From positions 44,331,598-44,395,597 of the forward strand of contig OX123182.2 of NCBI GenBank assembly GCA_944739405.2: 64,000 nucleotides of DNA, written 5' to 3'. The stretch comes from Euclidia mi. Lineage: Eukaryota; Arthropoda; Insecta; Lepidoptera; Erebidae. Within the stretch, counting starts at the first letter, position 1; each line of letters opens with the position of its first letter. Both the position numbers and the translations under genes were made by a program. The notes below the pieces were generated by a model. It had not been told where the DNA came from and searched no databases. It worked only from the letters and a program-made list of their open reading frames with translations. Shown here in pieces: positions 54,510 to 64,000 of this stretch.

Positions 54510-55738
54510 ATTAAAAATCAGACTATTAAAATGGTTAGTTTTAATTGTAAGTCGTTTATGAGGTCTGTGGAGGGGATACGTGAAGTGATCGATTTTAAAC
54601 TTTCGCGATTTGTATACATCATACAATATTATTTAGCGGGTCTTAGTCGCGATAATTTTATATTTCAAGGCATAAATACCTCTGTTATTCTCCTACGTTT
54701 CTACCGGCTTGCAATGGTGGAGGTCGCGGAGGGACTGATGTCAGCTCAGCGCAAGTGAGGGTAGCTGCCGAAACCCGCGCTTCACAAGGACGGCGCTGAG
54801 CTGACATCAGTCCCTCCGCGACCACAACCGTTGCAAGCCGGTAGAAACGTAGGAGAATAACAGAGGTATTTATGCCTTGAAATATAAAATTATCGCGACT
54901 AAGACCCGCTAAATAATATTGTATGATATACGTGAAGTGTGTAAAACGGCACACGTTATTGCCCTGCAGGAGACGTGGCTTTTGCCCAATTATACCACTT
55001 TCATTGGAACGATTGACAACAACTTCGAGTATACCAGTAAGTCAGCGGTTGATACTTCGGTCGGAGTACTGCGTGGTCGCCGGTATGGTGGGGTGGCAGT
55101 GATGTGGAGAAAGGGTGTGTTCTCTTCCGTTACGATGTTATCGTGTAGTAGTGTGAGGCTAGCAGCTGTTAAGCTTTATGCGTGAACGTAGCTCGTTAGT
55201 GTTTTCGGTGTACATGCCAACGGACAGTCCTGATAACTTATTAGAATTTACGGAAGTGTTAAGCAAAACTAATGCAGTGATTGAGAGTTGTGACAGTGAA
55301 TCAGCCATAATTCTTGGTGATTTCAATGCTCATCCAAATGAGTTATTCTTTACGGAGTTAAACAACTTCTGTTCAGAGCGGAGCTGGCTCTGTGCGGACG
55401 TGATGAAGTTGACTATGTTCTCTGATACGCACACCTTTATTAGTGAAAGTCACAACAATTGTAAACGGTGGCTTGATCACTGTCTGACAACGGAGGCAGC
55501 TTGGCAATGTGTCACTGACATTAAGGTATGTTATGATTTGTACTGGTCGGACCATTTTCCACTGGAAGTGTATTGTAACCTGAGTATATTACCTTGTAAA
55601 ATACAATGTACAGAAAAGTTAAACAATAAAGTGAGCTGGGGTCAGAGGGATGCTGAACAGATCAGATTGTATACCGAGCTCTGTACAGAAAAATTGAGGG
55701 ACATTGATTTTTTCGGTGGAACTTGGTCTGTGTGCTGA
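54510..55738 (+). pseudogene. LINE ORF2 endonuclease, broken by MITE and frameshift
   Basis: IKMVSFNCKSFMRSVEGIRE is the first strand of an APE-type nuclease. It is interrupted by the MITE and resumes at 54928 with EVCKTAHVIALQETWLLPNY, which carries the metal-binding Glu. A frameshift near 55180 leads to VFSVYMPTDSPDN, ILGDFNAHPNE and LYWSDHFPLEV (catalytic Asp, Asn and His). Another shift near 55720 leads into the RT frame. All catalytic motifs are visible in pieces. Confidence 0.82.
54590..54927. mobile_element. MITE with long inverted repeats inside LINE endonuclease
   Basis: The direct repeat ATACGTGAAGTG lies at 54578-54589 and 54928-54939. Removing one repeat and the insert restores a continuous reading through RE/VCK. 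Starts (ATCGA)TTTTAAACTTTCGCG like 42711 and 26181. It then has inverted arms of about 100 bp (TACAATATTATTTAGCGGGT to CCGGCTTGCAA, and back), with the inner GGTCGCGGAGGGACTGATGT also inverted. The left end carries about 30 bp without an inverted partner. No coding. Confidence 0.85.
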
Positions 55739-57668
55739 CAATGTTTATAGTATTAATAGTCACTATGTAATTATTGATAAGCTCTATAGTAGTAATGTCA
55801 GAGCTTTGACAGAGGCTGCGCAAAGCAGTCATAGACTGGGGGAGCGAAAGAGGAAAAAATATGTTACTGGATGGAATAAACATGTACAGAAGGCTCATAT
55901 GGAGGCACGAAGCAGCTTTCAGACCTGGATGCTATATGGCAAACCAAAGTCCGGTGATATTTATAATAGTATGCGCGATACCAGAAGGCGCTTTAAGTAT
56001 AAGTTGAAATGGTGTCAAGATAACGAGAATCAGATTAAGATGGACATCTTGGCCACACACCATAAAGAGAAGGACTTCAAGCGCTTCTGGAAGTATACCA
56101 GGAAACTGACAGCTGGTTTGTGTGTGCCTGTGTGTGTTGAGGGTAGAAATGAGCCATGTCAGATTGACGAGCTGTTTAGAGAACGTTTTAAGGTCGAGTC
56201 TCCTCTAGTAGGTCTGCAGCAGGTGCTTGATGCTGAGATCGAGGATGGAAAGCGGTTCAGATTCAAAGTGACAGAAGTCGCTCATATTATTAAGAATATG
56301 ACTCGAGGCAAGTCTCCAGGGCATGATGACCTTCGCATCGAGCACTTGCAGTTCGCGGGCGTTCATCTACTAAGAGTGTTAGTCATGCTATTTAATTTGT
56401 GTATAGGACATTCATACTTATCCCAGGAGCTTATGAAGACCATCGTAATACCTATTATTAAAAACTGGACAGGCGATGCCTCCGACGGTAACAACTACAG
56501 ACCAATCTCACTGGCTACGGTGATTGCCAAGGTGCTGGATGGTTTGCTTGATTGTCACCTAAATAATCATATAGACCTGCACGATGCCCAGTTTGGGTTT
56601 AGAGATGGGCTATCAACTGAAGCTGCGATACTGCGACTCAAGCATACTATCCAGTACTATGTTACAAGGAAGACGCCAATATACGGCTGTTTTTTGGACC
56701 TGTCGAAGGCATTTGACCTGGTATCCTATGACGTGTTGTGGGATAAGCTCCGGGGAGAAACCAGCACACCCAGGGATATAGTAAATATTTTAAGATATTG
56801 GTATGGCAACCAAACCAACATTGTTAAATGGGCGGGCTCGTGTTCCACAGAGTATAGGTTGGAGTGTAGGGTGAGGCAGGGTGGCCTGACCTCACCGCGA
56901 CTCTTCAACCTGTATGTTAATAGACTAATAGTTGAGCTCAGCAGGGCCGGGGTTGGTTGTTCCATTGATGGGAAATGCATGAACAACATCAGTAATGCCG
57001 ATGATATGGTGCTGCTGAGCCCTTCTGTAAAAGCCCTCAACATCCTCTTGGGTATATGTGAGAGGTACGCAGAGACACATGGTGTCAGGTATAACTGCAA
57101 GAAGAGTGAACCACTTGTTTTCAAGGCGGGTAATAAAAGTCCCAAATCTGTTCCACCGGTCAGACTTGGAGGTACTCCGGTAAGTAGGGTCACCAAATAC
57201 AAGTACCTGGGGCACTGGGTTACTGAAGACCTCTCAGATGACCTAGATATTGAGCGGGAACGTAGGGCATTGGCAGTAAGATGCAATATGCTGGCGCGCA
57301 GGTTTGCGAGGTGCACAAATAATGTTAAAATTACCCTTTTCAAGGCATACTGCCAGACATTTTACACCTGCAGCCTGTGGGTTCGTTATACGCAGAAAGC
57401 TTTCAATGCCCTACGGGTCCTATACAATAATGGGTTTAGAATGTTGTTGGGGTTGCCGCGCTTTTGTAGTGCATCAGGTATGTTTGTTGAGGCAAACACT
57501 GTATGCTTGAGGGTGATAGTGAGGAAGAGAGTGGCCTCCCTGATGCAGCGTCTGCGGGGCGGCTCCAATAGCTTTCTAAATTCCATTCTGGAAAGGACTG
57601 ATTGTCCTATTGTGAGGCACTGGAACAATGTACATGGTTCTGGGGGTGCCCTTTTTAATACAAAATAA
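55704..57668 (+). pseudogene. LINE ORF2 reverse transcriptase, long open frame
   Basis: 654 codons uninterrupted. The N-terminal part links nuclease to RT. MTRGKSPGHDDLRIEHLQFA starts the RT, NNYRPISLATVIAKVLDGLL is block 2, CFLDLSKAFDLVSYDVLWDK holds the first catalytic Asp, VRQGGLTSPRLFNLYVNRL is the QG block and ISNADDMVLL is the active-site box. The usual aromatic before ADD is Asn, which may lower activity. The thumb (YKYLGHWVTEDLSDD) and the C-terminal region follow, ending at LFNTK. This frame alone is intact; the gene as a whole is not. Confidence 0.86.
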
Positions 57669-57746
57669 TTGTTTTTTAGGTATTAATTTTACTAACATAA
57701 TTATAAGTATAACTAACAATTTTATATGGAATATATATTCTGAAAT

Positions 57747-57782
57747 AAATGATAATAATAAAAATAATAATAATAATAATAA
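57747..57782 (+). repeat. (TAA)n tail of the I-type LINE, junction with the Dong-like element
   Basis: AATGATAATAATAAAAATAA then TAA repeats up to 57782, directly followed by CCCCTCTGGGGCAGCCG, the GC-rich start of the next element. Confidence 0.9.
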
Positions 57783-58917
57783 CCCCTCTGGGGCAGCCGT
57801 TATCTCATCATGAGACTAACGCAATCTCAGACGGCAGAGTAACAGCTTTCAAACATCACCTTCATCGTGTAATATAAACAAAAAATGTATTACAAGATGA
57901 AAAGAAAGCTTACAACCGCAGGGCAGCTTTGTGGCGAGCTGAATGTGTGTGGCGACACTGCGGTCCCGAATGCTTCAGAGGGTCGGTCAGGGCCTCGTCT
58001 CCGGCTTGCCTTTATTGGCTGGCCGGAGTGGATTTCCAAGAGTGCCCGCAGGACTCTCAACTCTGGCTTGCCTTGGTCGGCCGGCCAGAGGGAAGCCGCA
58101 AGAGCTATTAGCTCGGGGGTGGAAGAGTCATTCTCAAGGGCGTAACTACGGGGAAACCCGCTCCGGGCCTCCGTTGTCACGAGGCCCGCGATGGCGAAAC
58201 CGGTGCCGCACCGCTCGACACCCCTAGCCACTCGCACCGGTGTTGCCCTCTGGCTGCCTTTATGGCAGAGTTTGTTTGCTTTGGGCGGCTGTTTAGAGAG
58301 GGCCCATCTAGTGAGTTGGCGAGTCACCACCTGCCACGCGGACGGATGCTATAGGAGTATCAATGGCAGGTGCCGTTTTTTATCCATAGTATCATTATTA
58401 CCAGTCCATTTAACACCCATCCCCATAAACCAGTAAATTAGACTCCACATCATTGCAATAGTCCTACATTTGCTGCGGCTAGTCCATAGCTGTACTCAGT
58501 AGTGCAGTTGTGGAGGCTCCGCGGAATGTGTCCCATCCCATTTTAGATTAAAGTTCTCTACGGGCCTCTGCACGTTGGATCCATATCCCCGTGTAAGCCT
58601 CCCAAAGGACCGGTTATTCTTCTAACACCATGTTAGAAGAATAGCCGTGAAAAAGAGACACATAATAATAAAAATTGGCAACCCCAGCTGTCAACACCGG
58701 TTCAAAAATTTTGCTTAGTTAATATTTTTGAATTTATTTAATTTACCAGTTACTACATTTATTATAAATAGAAGAATATCCGTGAAGATTAAATAAAAAC
58801 GTACCTAATTAAAGAAAATATGTCTACATACACCATAAATAAATCATTCAGAAAAATATATGAGATGTCATTGAAACTGTCACAACAAACAGCAAAATAA
58901 TACAATGAAAATACATA
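57783..58917 (+). other. 5' UTR of the Dong-like LINE
   Basis: GC-rich up to about 58400, with many palindromic stretches (GGCTGGCCGGAG, GGTCGGCCGGCCAGAGG), then AT-rich. Short open frames here (for example 57885-58145) have no known motif. A strong hairpin is at 58612-58646. Structured 5' UTRs are usual in R2-group LINEs. Confidence 0.6.
58612..58646 (+). other. RNA hairpin, 16-bp stem, CCA loop
   Basis: GGTTATTCTTCTAACA pairs with TGTTAGAAGAATAGCC (one G-U pair), with loop CCA. The right arm plus CGTGAA is echoed at 58770-58786 (AGAAGAATATCCGTGAAG). The hairpin is in the 5' UTR, 270 bp before the ORF start. Confidence 0.8.
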
Positions 58918-60444
58918 ATGTTGACGAGAAATGCCTTTAAAAGACTAAGAGCACAAACAACAACCCCGGACTCGTCGCTGAGCTCCGCCTCGCAGCCGGC
59001 GAGGCCTACGCCAACATCGCCAGTGGTTGCAGTTGCGTCGAGCTCAAGCGACGAGTACTTCTCGCCCCCGTCGTCGCCGTCACCTGTACGTCGGAGAGGC
59101 AGAGGCCGGCCGCCAGCCTGCCTGGGACCACGAGACCCACCGGTCTCAAACAGGGTCCCCGCTGCTGGTGGTAATGTGCAGCGCATGCGATGGACGGAAT
59201 CCATTAATGAAAACGTCATGCGCGCATATTTTGGGGCTACAGAGGGGGGAACTAACCTCACTGCGTATCGCAGTCGCATGCTCCTTCTGTTTCAGGCCTT
59301 AGAACCAGGTATCAACGTTACGGCTCAACGATTATCGGATCAGGTGCGAGTTATCCAGCGCAGTAACAAGCTGGATAACGTCGTACTTGATAGGCTACGC
59401 TCAGAATACTTACCTACGAGCCAAGCCGGTCGCGTCCAACCCGCTAGTGCTCCTGTAAACACTGATGCACCGCAGACGGGTAGTAATGCCGTTGTGAATG
59501 TGGATGATATGGTTTGTAACGTAAGTATTCAGTACAATGAGGAGGTTATGGATGCTTTGAAATGTGCGATTGAGGAATATCGGTACATGTTACCAACAAT
59601 TAGGCCGCGCCTGCCCCGGTTGCCTATGCATAGACGTAATATAGCGCTGGTAGGTGCCCTTGACTCGCTATTACCTAGTTTTCTAGAGAATAGTGAGAAT
59701 CTTGGTGATACGCACTCAATTTTGTACTGCGCCGCCGTAGCGGCTTGTCGTATGGCAGGTGTCAAGTTTCAAGAACGTGATACTGTCATGCGACAAAGAT
59801 CTGCTGTGCCGGCGTGGCAGTACAGAATTGAACGGCGTATTGCTGAGGCAAGGGCACTTATCGGTAAGCTAATTTGCTTTAGGTCTGGGAATATACGTCC
59901 CAGGGTCATGCGCTTTGTGCGCCGAGCTTTCTTGGGGACTGGTATCAGTCCTCATGACTATACATCTCGGATCACAGAGCGCATTGACTTCCTAAAGCAG
60001 AAAGTTTATGCATGGGCAAACCGGATACGCAGATATAAAAAACGCGTGGACCGCTATACCTTAAATCGTACATTTCAAAGGGACCAAAAGTGGGTTTATA
60101 GAAACTGGGACCGACCAGACTCAGATGTGACTAATGGGCAGCTGCCGGATGCAGACGCCACAAACACATTTTGGCGTAGCATATGGTCGGCGCCTATTGA
60201 CCACACTGAGGGTGGTTGGATGCGGGATGTTGAGCGGTCATGTGAACATATTCCAGAAATGGAAAACGTAGTCATTTCCAGCGAGGATGTTACAAGTGCA
60301 GTCCGTTCGTTATCAAATTGGAAAGCTCCAGGACCGGATGGACTGCACAATTTCTGGCTGAAATGGCTACGTAGTTCGCATGGCTGCTTGGCATCCCAGT
60401 TTTATGACAACTGCAGTAACCCACTTGCTCCACAAGACAGGTAG
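58918..60444 (+). pseudogene. Dong-like LINE ORF, N-terminal domain with AT-hook and RT start
   Basis: Starts MLTRNAFKRLRAQT at the ATG 58918, which aligns with the start of the second copy at 63538. Ser/Pro-rich residues (SSSSDEYFSPPSSPSPVRR) lead to an AT-hook RRGRGRPP at about 58-65, which would bind AT-rich DNA. A conserved RMRWTESINENVMRAYFGAT motif follows. Residues 280-440 are basic and helical. WKAPGPDGLHNFWLKWL is the start of the RT. A frameshift near 60380-60440 moves the reading to the next frame. There are no other stops. Confidence 0.8.
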
Positions 60445-61678
60445 TACCACAGAGCCCGGTAATTATAGACCGATTACATGTTTGCCATCGGTCTATAAAC
60501 TTCTTACATCTATTCTGAATGCTAAAATATCAAAACATGTTGTTCTGAATTCAATTATGTCTGACACTCAGAATGGATGTAGGAAGGGGGCTCGTGGTAC
60601 TAAGGAGCTCCTCCTTATTGATATGACTATTAGCCAGCAAGTTCGCCGTAACCGAAAGGATTTGGCAGCATGTTGGATAGACTACAAGAAAGCGTACGAT
60701 TCTGTGCCTCATACGTGGCTCTTGAGGGTGTTGGAGTTGTATAAAATAAATACAACTCTACGCACCTTCTTAAAGTCATGTATGGGGCAATGGAAAACGG
60801 TTCTTGGCTATCCAGGGTACCGACGAATTCAGGGGAATGGCGAACTTGTGAAGATTGAGCGGGGTATCTTCCAGGGTGACAGCCTGAGTCCATTATGGTT
60901 TTGCTTAGTGCTGAATCCTCTCAGTACGTTACTGGAGGGTTCAGGGCTAGGTTACAGGTTACGAAGAAGTGGTCGGGTAGTGTCCCACTTGCTGTTCATG
61001 GATGACTTAAAGCTGTTTGCCCCCACCAGTCCTCAATTGATAGATTTACTAAAAATAACTGAAAGTTTTAGTTATTCTATCAACATGAAATTTGGTGTGG
61101 ATAAATGTGCCGTTATTCATGTAAAGCAAGGAAGGATGGTGGAATCTGAAGGGATTCAACTCTCAGATTCCATTAACCTAAGATCACTCCTTCGAACCGA
61201 TACCTACAAATACTTGGGTATGTCACAGGCTTTAAGTATTAATGAGGCTGACATGAAACAATCGTTGCAAGAGCGGTTCTTTGGCCGCCTGAAAAAGGTA
61301 CTGAATAGTCTTTTATCAGGTGGCAATAAAGTTCGAGCTTACAACGGTTGGGTCATGCCGGTTCTTATGTACTCCTTTGGCATACTTAAGTGGACTCAGA
61401 CTGAACTGGACAGCTTAGACCGAAAGGTACGTACACTGCTGACAGCATACCAGATGCATCATCCACGCTCATCCGTAATGAGGTTGTATATCCCGCGGAA
61501 GTGTGGGGGTAGTGGCTTTTTAAATGTCAAATCCCTACACAACCGCGAGGTATGCAACCTCAGAGAATATTTTCTCAACGCGAACGTGGATGTGCATCGC
61601 GATGTTGTAGCAGTGGACGCCGGGTTAACCCCGCTCAGTCTTTCTAAGGACAACTGGCGCAGACCTGCCAGTACTTAG
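60380..61678 (+). pseudogene. Dong-like LINE reverse transcriptase
   Basis: Continues after the frameshift with GNYRPITCLPSVYKLLTSIL, QNGCRKGARGTKELLL, WIDYKKAYDSVPHTWL (first catalytic Asp), IFQGDSLSPLWFCLVLNPL and HLLFMDDLKLF, whose FMDD box is at 60995-61006. The thumb (TYKYLGM) and the conserved IPRKCGGSGFLNVKSL follow. The 432-residue segment is free of stops and ends at a TAG (61676-61678). A second shift then leads to DDRRLVWQSKELHGRFYR. Active-site residues are all present. Confidence 0.86.
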
Positions 61679-62480
61679 CACTGACGATCGCAGGCTTGTA
61701 TGGCAGAGCAAGGAGCTTCATGGCAGGTTCTACCGGGCCCTGCATGGGCCAGATGTAGACCTTTTAGCCTCGGTGAACTGGCTACGCTTCGGTGACCTTT
61801 TTGGGGAAACCGAAGGATTTGTCTGTGCAATTGCTGATGAAGTTATCAAGACTAATAACTACCGGAAATATATCCTGAGGGATGGCACCACGGACATTTG
61901 TCGGGCGTGTCACCAGCCTGGTGAATCCCTCAGGCATATAGTTTCCGGCTGTTCGCGTCTTGCTAACGGCGAGTACTTGCACAGGCATAACCAAGTAGCC
62001 AGGATCATTCACCAGCAACTTACTCTGAAATACAGGCTTGTCGATATTGAGGTGCCATACTACAGGTATGTGGCTGAACCTGTTATGGAAAATGGTCATA
62101 TCACATTGTACTGGGATCGATCTATCATCACAGACAGGACTGTTGTAGCCAACAAACCTGATATTGTGGTGGTAGATCGATCAGAGCGCCGCGCAATAAT
62201 TGTGGATGTTGCCATTCCTCATGACGAGAATCTCGTGAAGGCTGAGAAAGATAAGCAGATCAAATATCTGGACTTGGCTCACGAGATTGTCGACATGTGG
62301 GATGTCGATTCTGCAATTATTGTGCCGATAATCGTCACAGTCAATGGTCTTATGGCCAAGAGCCTCGACCAGAATCTTAGGAGGCTCGCGTTGGATCCTT
62401 GGGTCAAGGGTCTGATACAGAAGGCAGTACTTTTGGACACGGCACGCATAGTGAGGCGGTTCCTGTCTCTGGGGCCCTAA
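61679..62480 (+). pseudogene. Dong-like LINE CCHC finger and restriction-like endonuclease
   Basis: After the frame change, WQSKELHGRFYRALHGPDVD is conserved in the R4/Dong clade. ICRACHQPGESLRHIVSGC forms the C-x2-C-x8-H-x4-C finger. The nuclease core shows KPDIVVVDRSERRAIIVDVA, a PD...D pattern followed by conserved Lys residues (KAEKDKQIKY), as in PD-(D/E)XK enzymes. It would nick the TAA-type target. The ORF ends at RRFLSLGP. This segment is intact within itself. Confidence 0.84.
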
Positions 62481-62738
62481 CCACCAGTAGCTTGGGCCCT
62501 GTTCCCGATACTGGTGGGTCTCCATAATAATTTTTATATTTTTAAATGTATTGTATAATGTTTTAATTAATTACTTACTATATATTTAAAAATGTACTGT
62601 ATTGTTATGTGATTATATTAAAGATTAGTATGAATAATAATTAAAAAAAAGTCAACACGACAACTTAAATTTTCTCTTGGTCCATTTTATTTGTATTTTA
62701 TTTCATAGTTTTGAGTCAATATATTATATTTCCGACAC

Positions 62739-63346
62739 ATTTTTTTTTTTTTTTTTTTTTGTGTCGGGTTGGAAAATCCTCATGGAGTCCCTCCGCCCTG
62801 GGGGAAGGGCGAAGGGGACTGTCAGACTCTTACTGACTAAAAACCAACCCGTATTCTTCACGTACCCGTATGTCGGAGGGTCAGGTATCGCTTAAGCATT
62901 CCTCGCTACCCCCCGACGGGTATTGGCCCGCCAGATGGTCAGGCGAGCCCCGAACAAAACCCCCTTGGCGGCAGATGAAGGTGTTGGGCTCCGCCGCCAA
63001 AACACTCAGCGGCCGCAGAGGATAGGGAGGACGGCAACGCAACACCGCATCTCCTCTTCCTCTGCGGCGACACCGCGACGCAACGATGGTGCGCCTCCAT
63101 TTGGTCGCGGGAGATAGGGCGCGCGGCAACGCAACACCGACACGCCTCTCCTCCCGCGACCGCACCCGACTGCGAGGGACAGAAGAACTGTCCCTCGCAC
63201 CCGCCCCTTTGGACGCATCCAGCGCAGGCCTCCGTCAAGCCCACGCGGAGCGTCCCCTCCTGGATCCCTCTTAGCTTCACCGCGGGTGACCAATCCACGG
63301 TTACTAAGCCCCCCCACCACGACAAGGTGGAGATCCCACGGGGGGG
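62739..63346 (-). mobile_element. GC-rich polyA retroposon, full length with target duplication
   Basis: On the minus strand it runs from 63346 (CCCCCCGTGGGATCTCCACC) to a 21-nt A tail (T run at 62740-62760). It is flanked by ATATTTCCGACAC at 62726-62738 and 63347-63359. The 5' 250 bp match 28012-28270. The 3' end (GGGCGGAGGGACTCCATGAG then GATTTTCCAACCCGACAC) resembles LINE 3' ends. No coding domain exists, so it is probably a deletion derivative moved by a LINE. Confidence 0.85.
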
Positions 63347-63359
63347 ATATTTCCGACAC

Positions 63360-64000
63360 TACAAGAACTTCTTTTTACGATAAATATCATAATAAATTAC
63401 AGAAACCATAAAATACATTAGGAAAATAATTACCAAAAATATTGTGAAGATGACATCTAATGTCAAAAGAAAATCAAACAAAACATATACCTATAAACAA
63501 CAGATGGAAACAAATAAACAAATAAAATAATGAGAAAATGTTGACGAGAGCAGCTGCTGCACGCATAAGATCCCCGGACTTGTCGCTCAGCTCCGCCTCG
63601 CAGCCGCCGGCACCTGCACCAGCGTCGTCGGCGATTGTTGAGGCGTCGAGCTCATCGAGCGACGAGTATTTCTCTCCGCCGACGTCGCCACCACCTGTAC
63701 GTCGGCGAGGGAGAGGCCGGCCACCGACACGCTTGGGACCCTGAGACCCACCGGTCTCGAACAGGGCCCCCGCTACTGGTGGTGATGTGCACCGCATGAG
63801 ATGGACTAGTTCAATGAATGAAAACGTCATGCGGGCATATTTTGTGGCCTCAGAGGGAGGAACTAACCTCAGTGCGTACTGTGATCGAATGCTGCCTTTG
63901 TTTCAGGCGCTTGAGCCAGCTGTCAACGTGTCAACACAATCAAGTGCGGGCCATCCAACGGTGTCGCCTGTTGGATGATACCGTGCTTGAGAGACTTCGC
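63360..64000 (+). mobile_element. Second Dong-like LINE copy, 5' part, cut by window end
   Basis: Related to the element at 57783, with an AT-rich leader up to 63537. The leader seems to have been split by the retroposon at 62739-63346. The ORF is described separately. The element continues past the window. Confidence 0.75.
63538..64000 (+). pseudogene. Dong-like LINE ORF (copy 2), N-terminal part, broken
   Basis: MLTRAAAARIRSPDLSLSSA aligns with the start of copy 1 and has the same AT-hook (RRRGRGRPP). A TGA at 63742-63744 replaces the Arg codon that copy 1 has after LGP, a probable CpG transition (CGA to TGA). The same frame then continues RMRWTSSMNENVMRAYFVAS. Near 63925-63940 a small indel shifts the frame: QVRAIQRCRLLDDTVLERLR is read in another frame to the window end. 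The N-termini of the two copies differ enough to be separate subfamilies. Confidence 0.82.

Larger units (their letters stand above)
54088..57782 (+). mobile_element. I/jockey-type LINE, 5'-truncated, with (TAA)n tail
   Basis: Contains the end of ORF1, then an APE-type endonuclease and RT (ORF2), and finishes in (TAA)n at 57747-57782, the tail type of the I clade. The 5' end is lost before 54088. A MITE (54590-54927) is inserted at the start of the endonuclease with a 12-bp direct repeat. Two frameshifts also break ORF2. A Dong-like LINE begins directly at the TAA tail. Confidence 0.82.
57783..62641 (+). mobile_element. Dong/R4-like LINE with restriction-like endonuclease
   Basis: A 4.86-kb element: GC-rich 5' UTR (57783-58917), one long ORF in three frames (58918-62480) and an AT-rich 3' UTR ending TGAATAATAATTA. 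Layout is N-terminal domain, RT, CCHC finger, PD-(D/E)XK nuclease, as in R2-group elements. RT wording resembles Dong/R4, which is known to insert in TAA repeats. Here both borders are TAA-type. Confidence 0.83.

Noticed and set aside
56726..57343. 205-codon minus-strand frame
   Set aside because: It is antisense to the reverse transcriptase, whose motifs are clear on the plus strand.
57890..58330. 146-codon minus-strand frame and overlapping plus frames in GC-rich DNA
   Set aside because: The region is the 5' UTR of the Dong-like LINE. The frames have no known motif and overlap each other on both strands.
58848..59279. 143-codon minus-strand frame, echoed at 63474-63830
   Set aside because: Both are antisense to the Ser/Pro-rich N-terminus of the Dong-like ORF. 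The similarity follows from the sense-strand homology.
63006..63359. Several overlapping Arg/Gly-rich frames (94-128 codons)
   Set aside because: They are GC-rich retroposon sequence without stops by composition. The related 28-kb copy does not conserve a frame across its end.

Overview
The window reads as a transposon-dense, AT-rich stretch of an insect genome, most likely a moth or butterfly. This is inferred from the repeat content: tRNA-derived SINEs ending in (GTAT)n, a Dong/R4-type LINE, BEL/Pao and Ty3/gypsy elements, and a DUF4817-type mariner relative. I found no convincing host protein-coding gene. One weak first-exon candidate lies near 34.7 kb. Almost all real coding sequence belongs to mobile elements, several nested in one another.

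Layout, left to right. (1) 1-4.4 kb: minus-strand CR1-like LINE with coiled-coil/esterase-like ORF1 and APE-RT ORF2, nearly intact but carrying three stops and a frameshift. (2) 4.9-6.65 kb: SINE and RTE-like LINE remnant. (3) 9.74-16.92 kb: a deletion-derivative mariner-type transposon split by a young 6.05-kb Ty3/gypsy element (minus strand, 122/123-bp LTRs). The gypsy leader holds a broken small ORF for a predicted myristoylated single-pass membrane peptide. (4) 21.35-22.92 kb: non-coding DNA transposon with a repeated GCGTCCA motif. A second copy of the mariner derivative lies at 23.35 kb, then SINEs, and at 26.2 kb a fold-back element built of 20-bp palindromes inside another MITE. (5) 28-31.64 kb: degenerate, 3'-truncated gypsy remnant of the 17.6/297 type. 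(6) 35.96-44.14 kb: an old BEL/Pao element whose RT core is replaced by a 925-bp decamer satellite and which carries two DNA-transposon insertions. (7) 44.21-51.56 kb: a second, very young BEL/Pao element. (8) 51.6-52.3 kb: two LINE 3' stubs. (9) 54.09-57.78 kb: an I/jockey-type LINE interrupted by a MITE and ending in (TAA)n. A Dong/R4-like LINE with a restriction-like endonuclease starts exactly at that TAA tract (57.78-62.64 kb). A second Dong-like copy starts at 63.5 kb and runs off the window, with a polyA retroposon inserted between the two.

The elements work as independent selfish units. Autonomous ones (gypsy 1, BEL2, Dong-like) encode Gag, RT, nuclease and integrase. Parasitic short elements (MITEs, SINEs) use others' machinery, as shown by the SINE tails shared with the RTE-like LINE. 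The nesting gives a relative order of insertion: mariner derivative before gypsy 1; BEL1 before its two DNA-transposon inserts and satellite; I-type LINE before both the MITE and the Dong-like LINE. Such density suggests heterochromatin or a sex-limited chromosome, but the sequence alone does not prove it.
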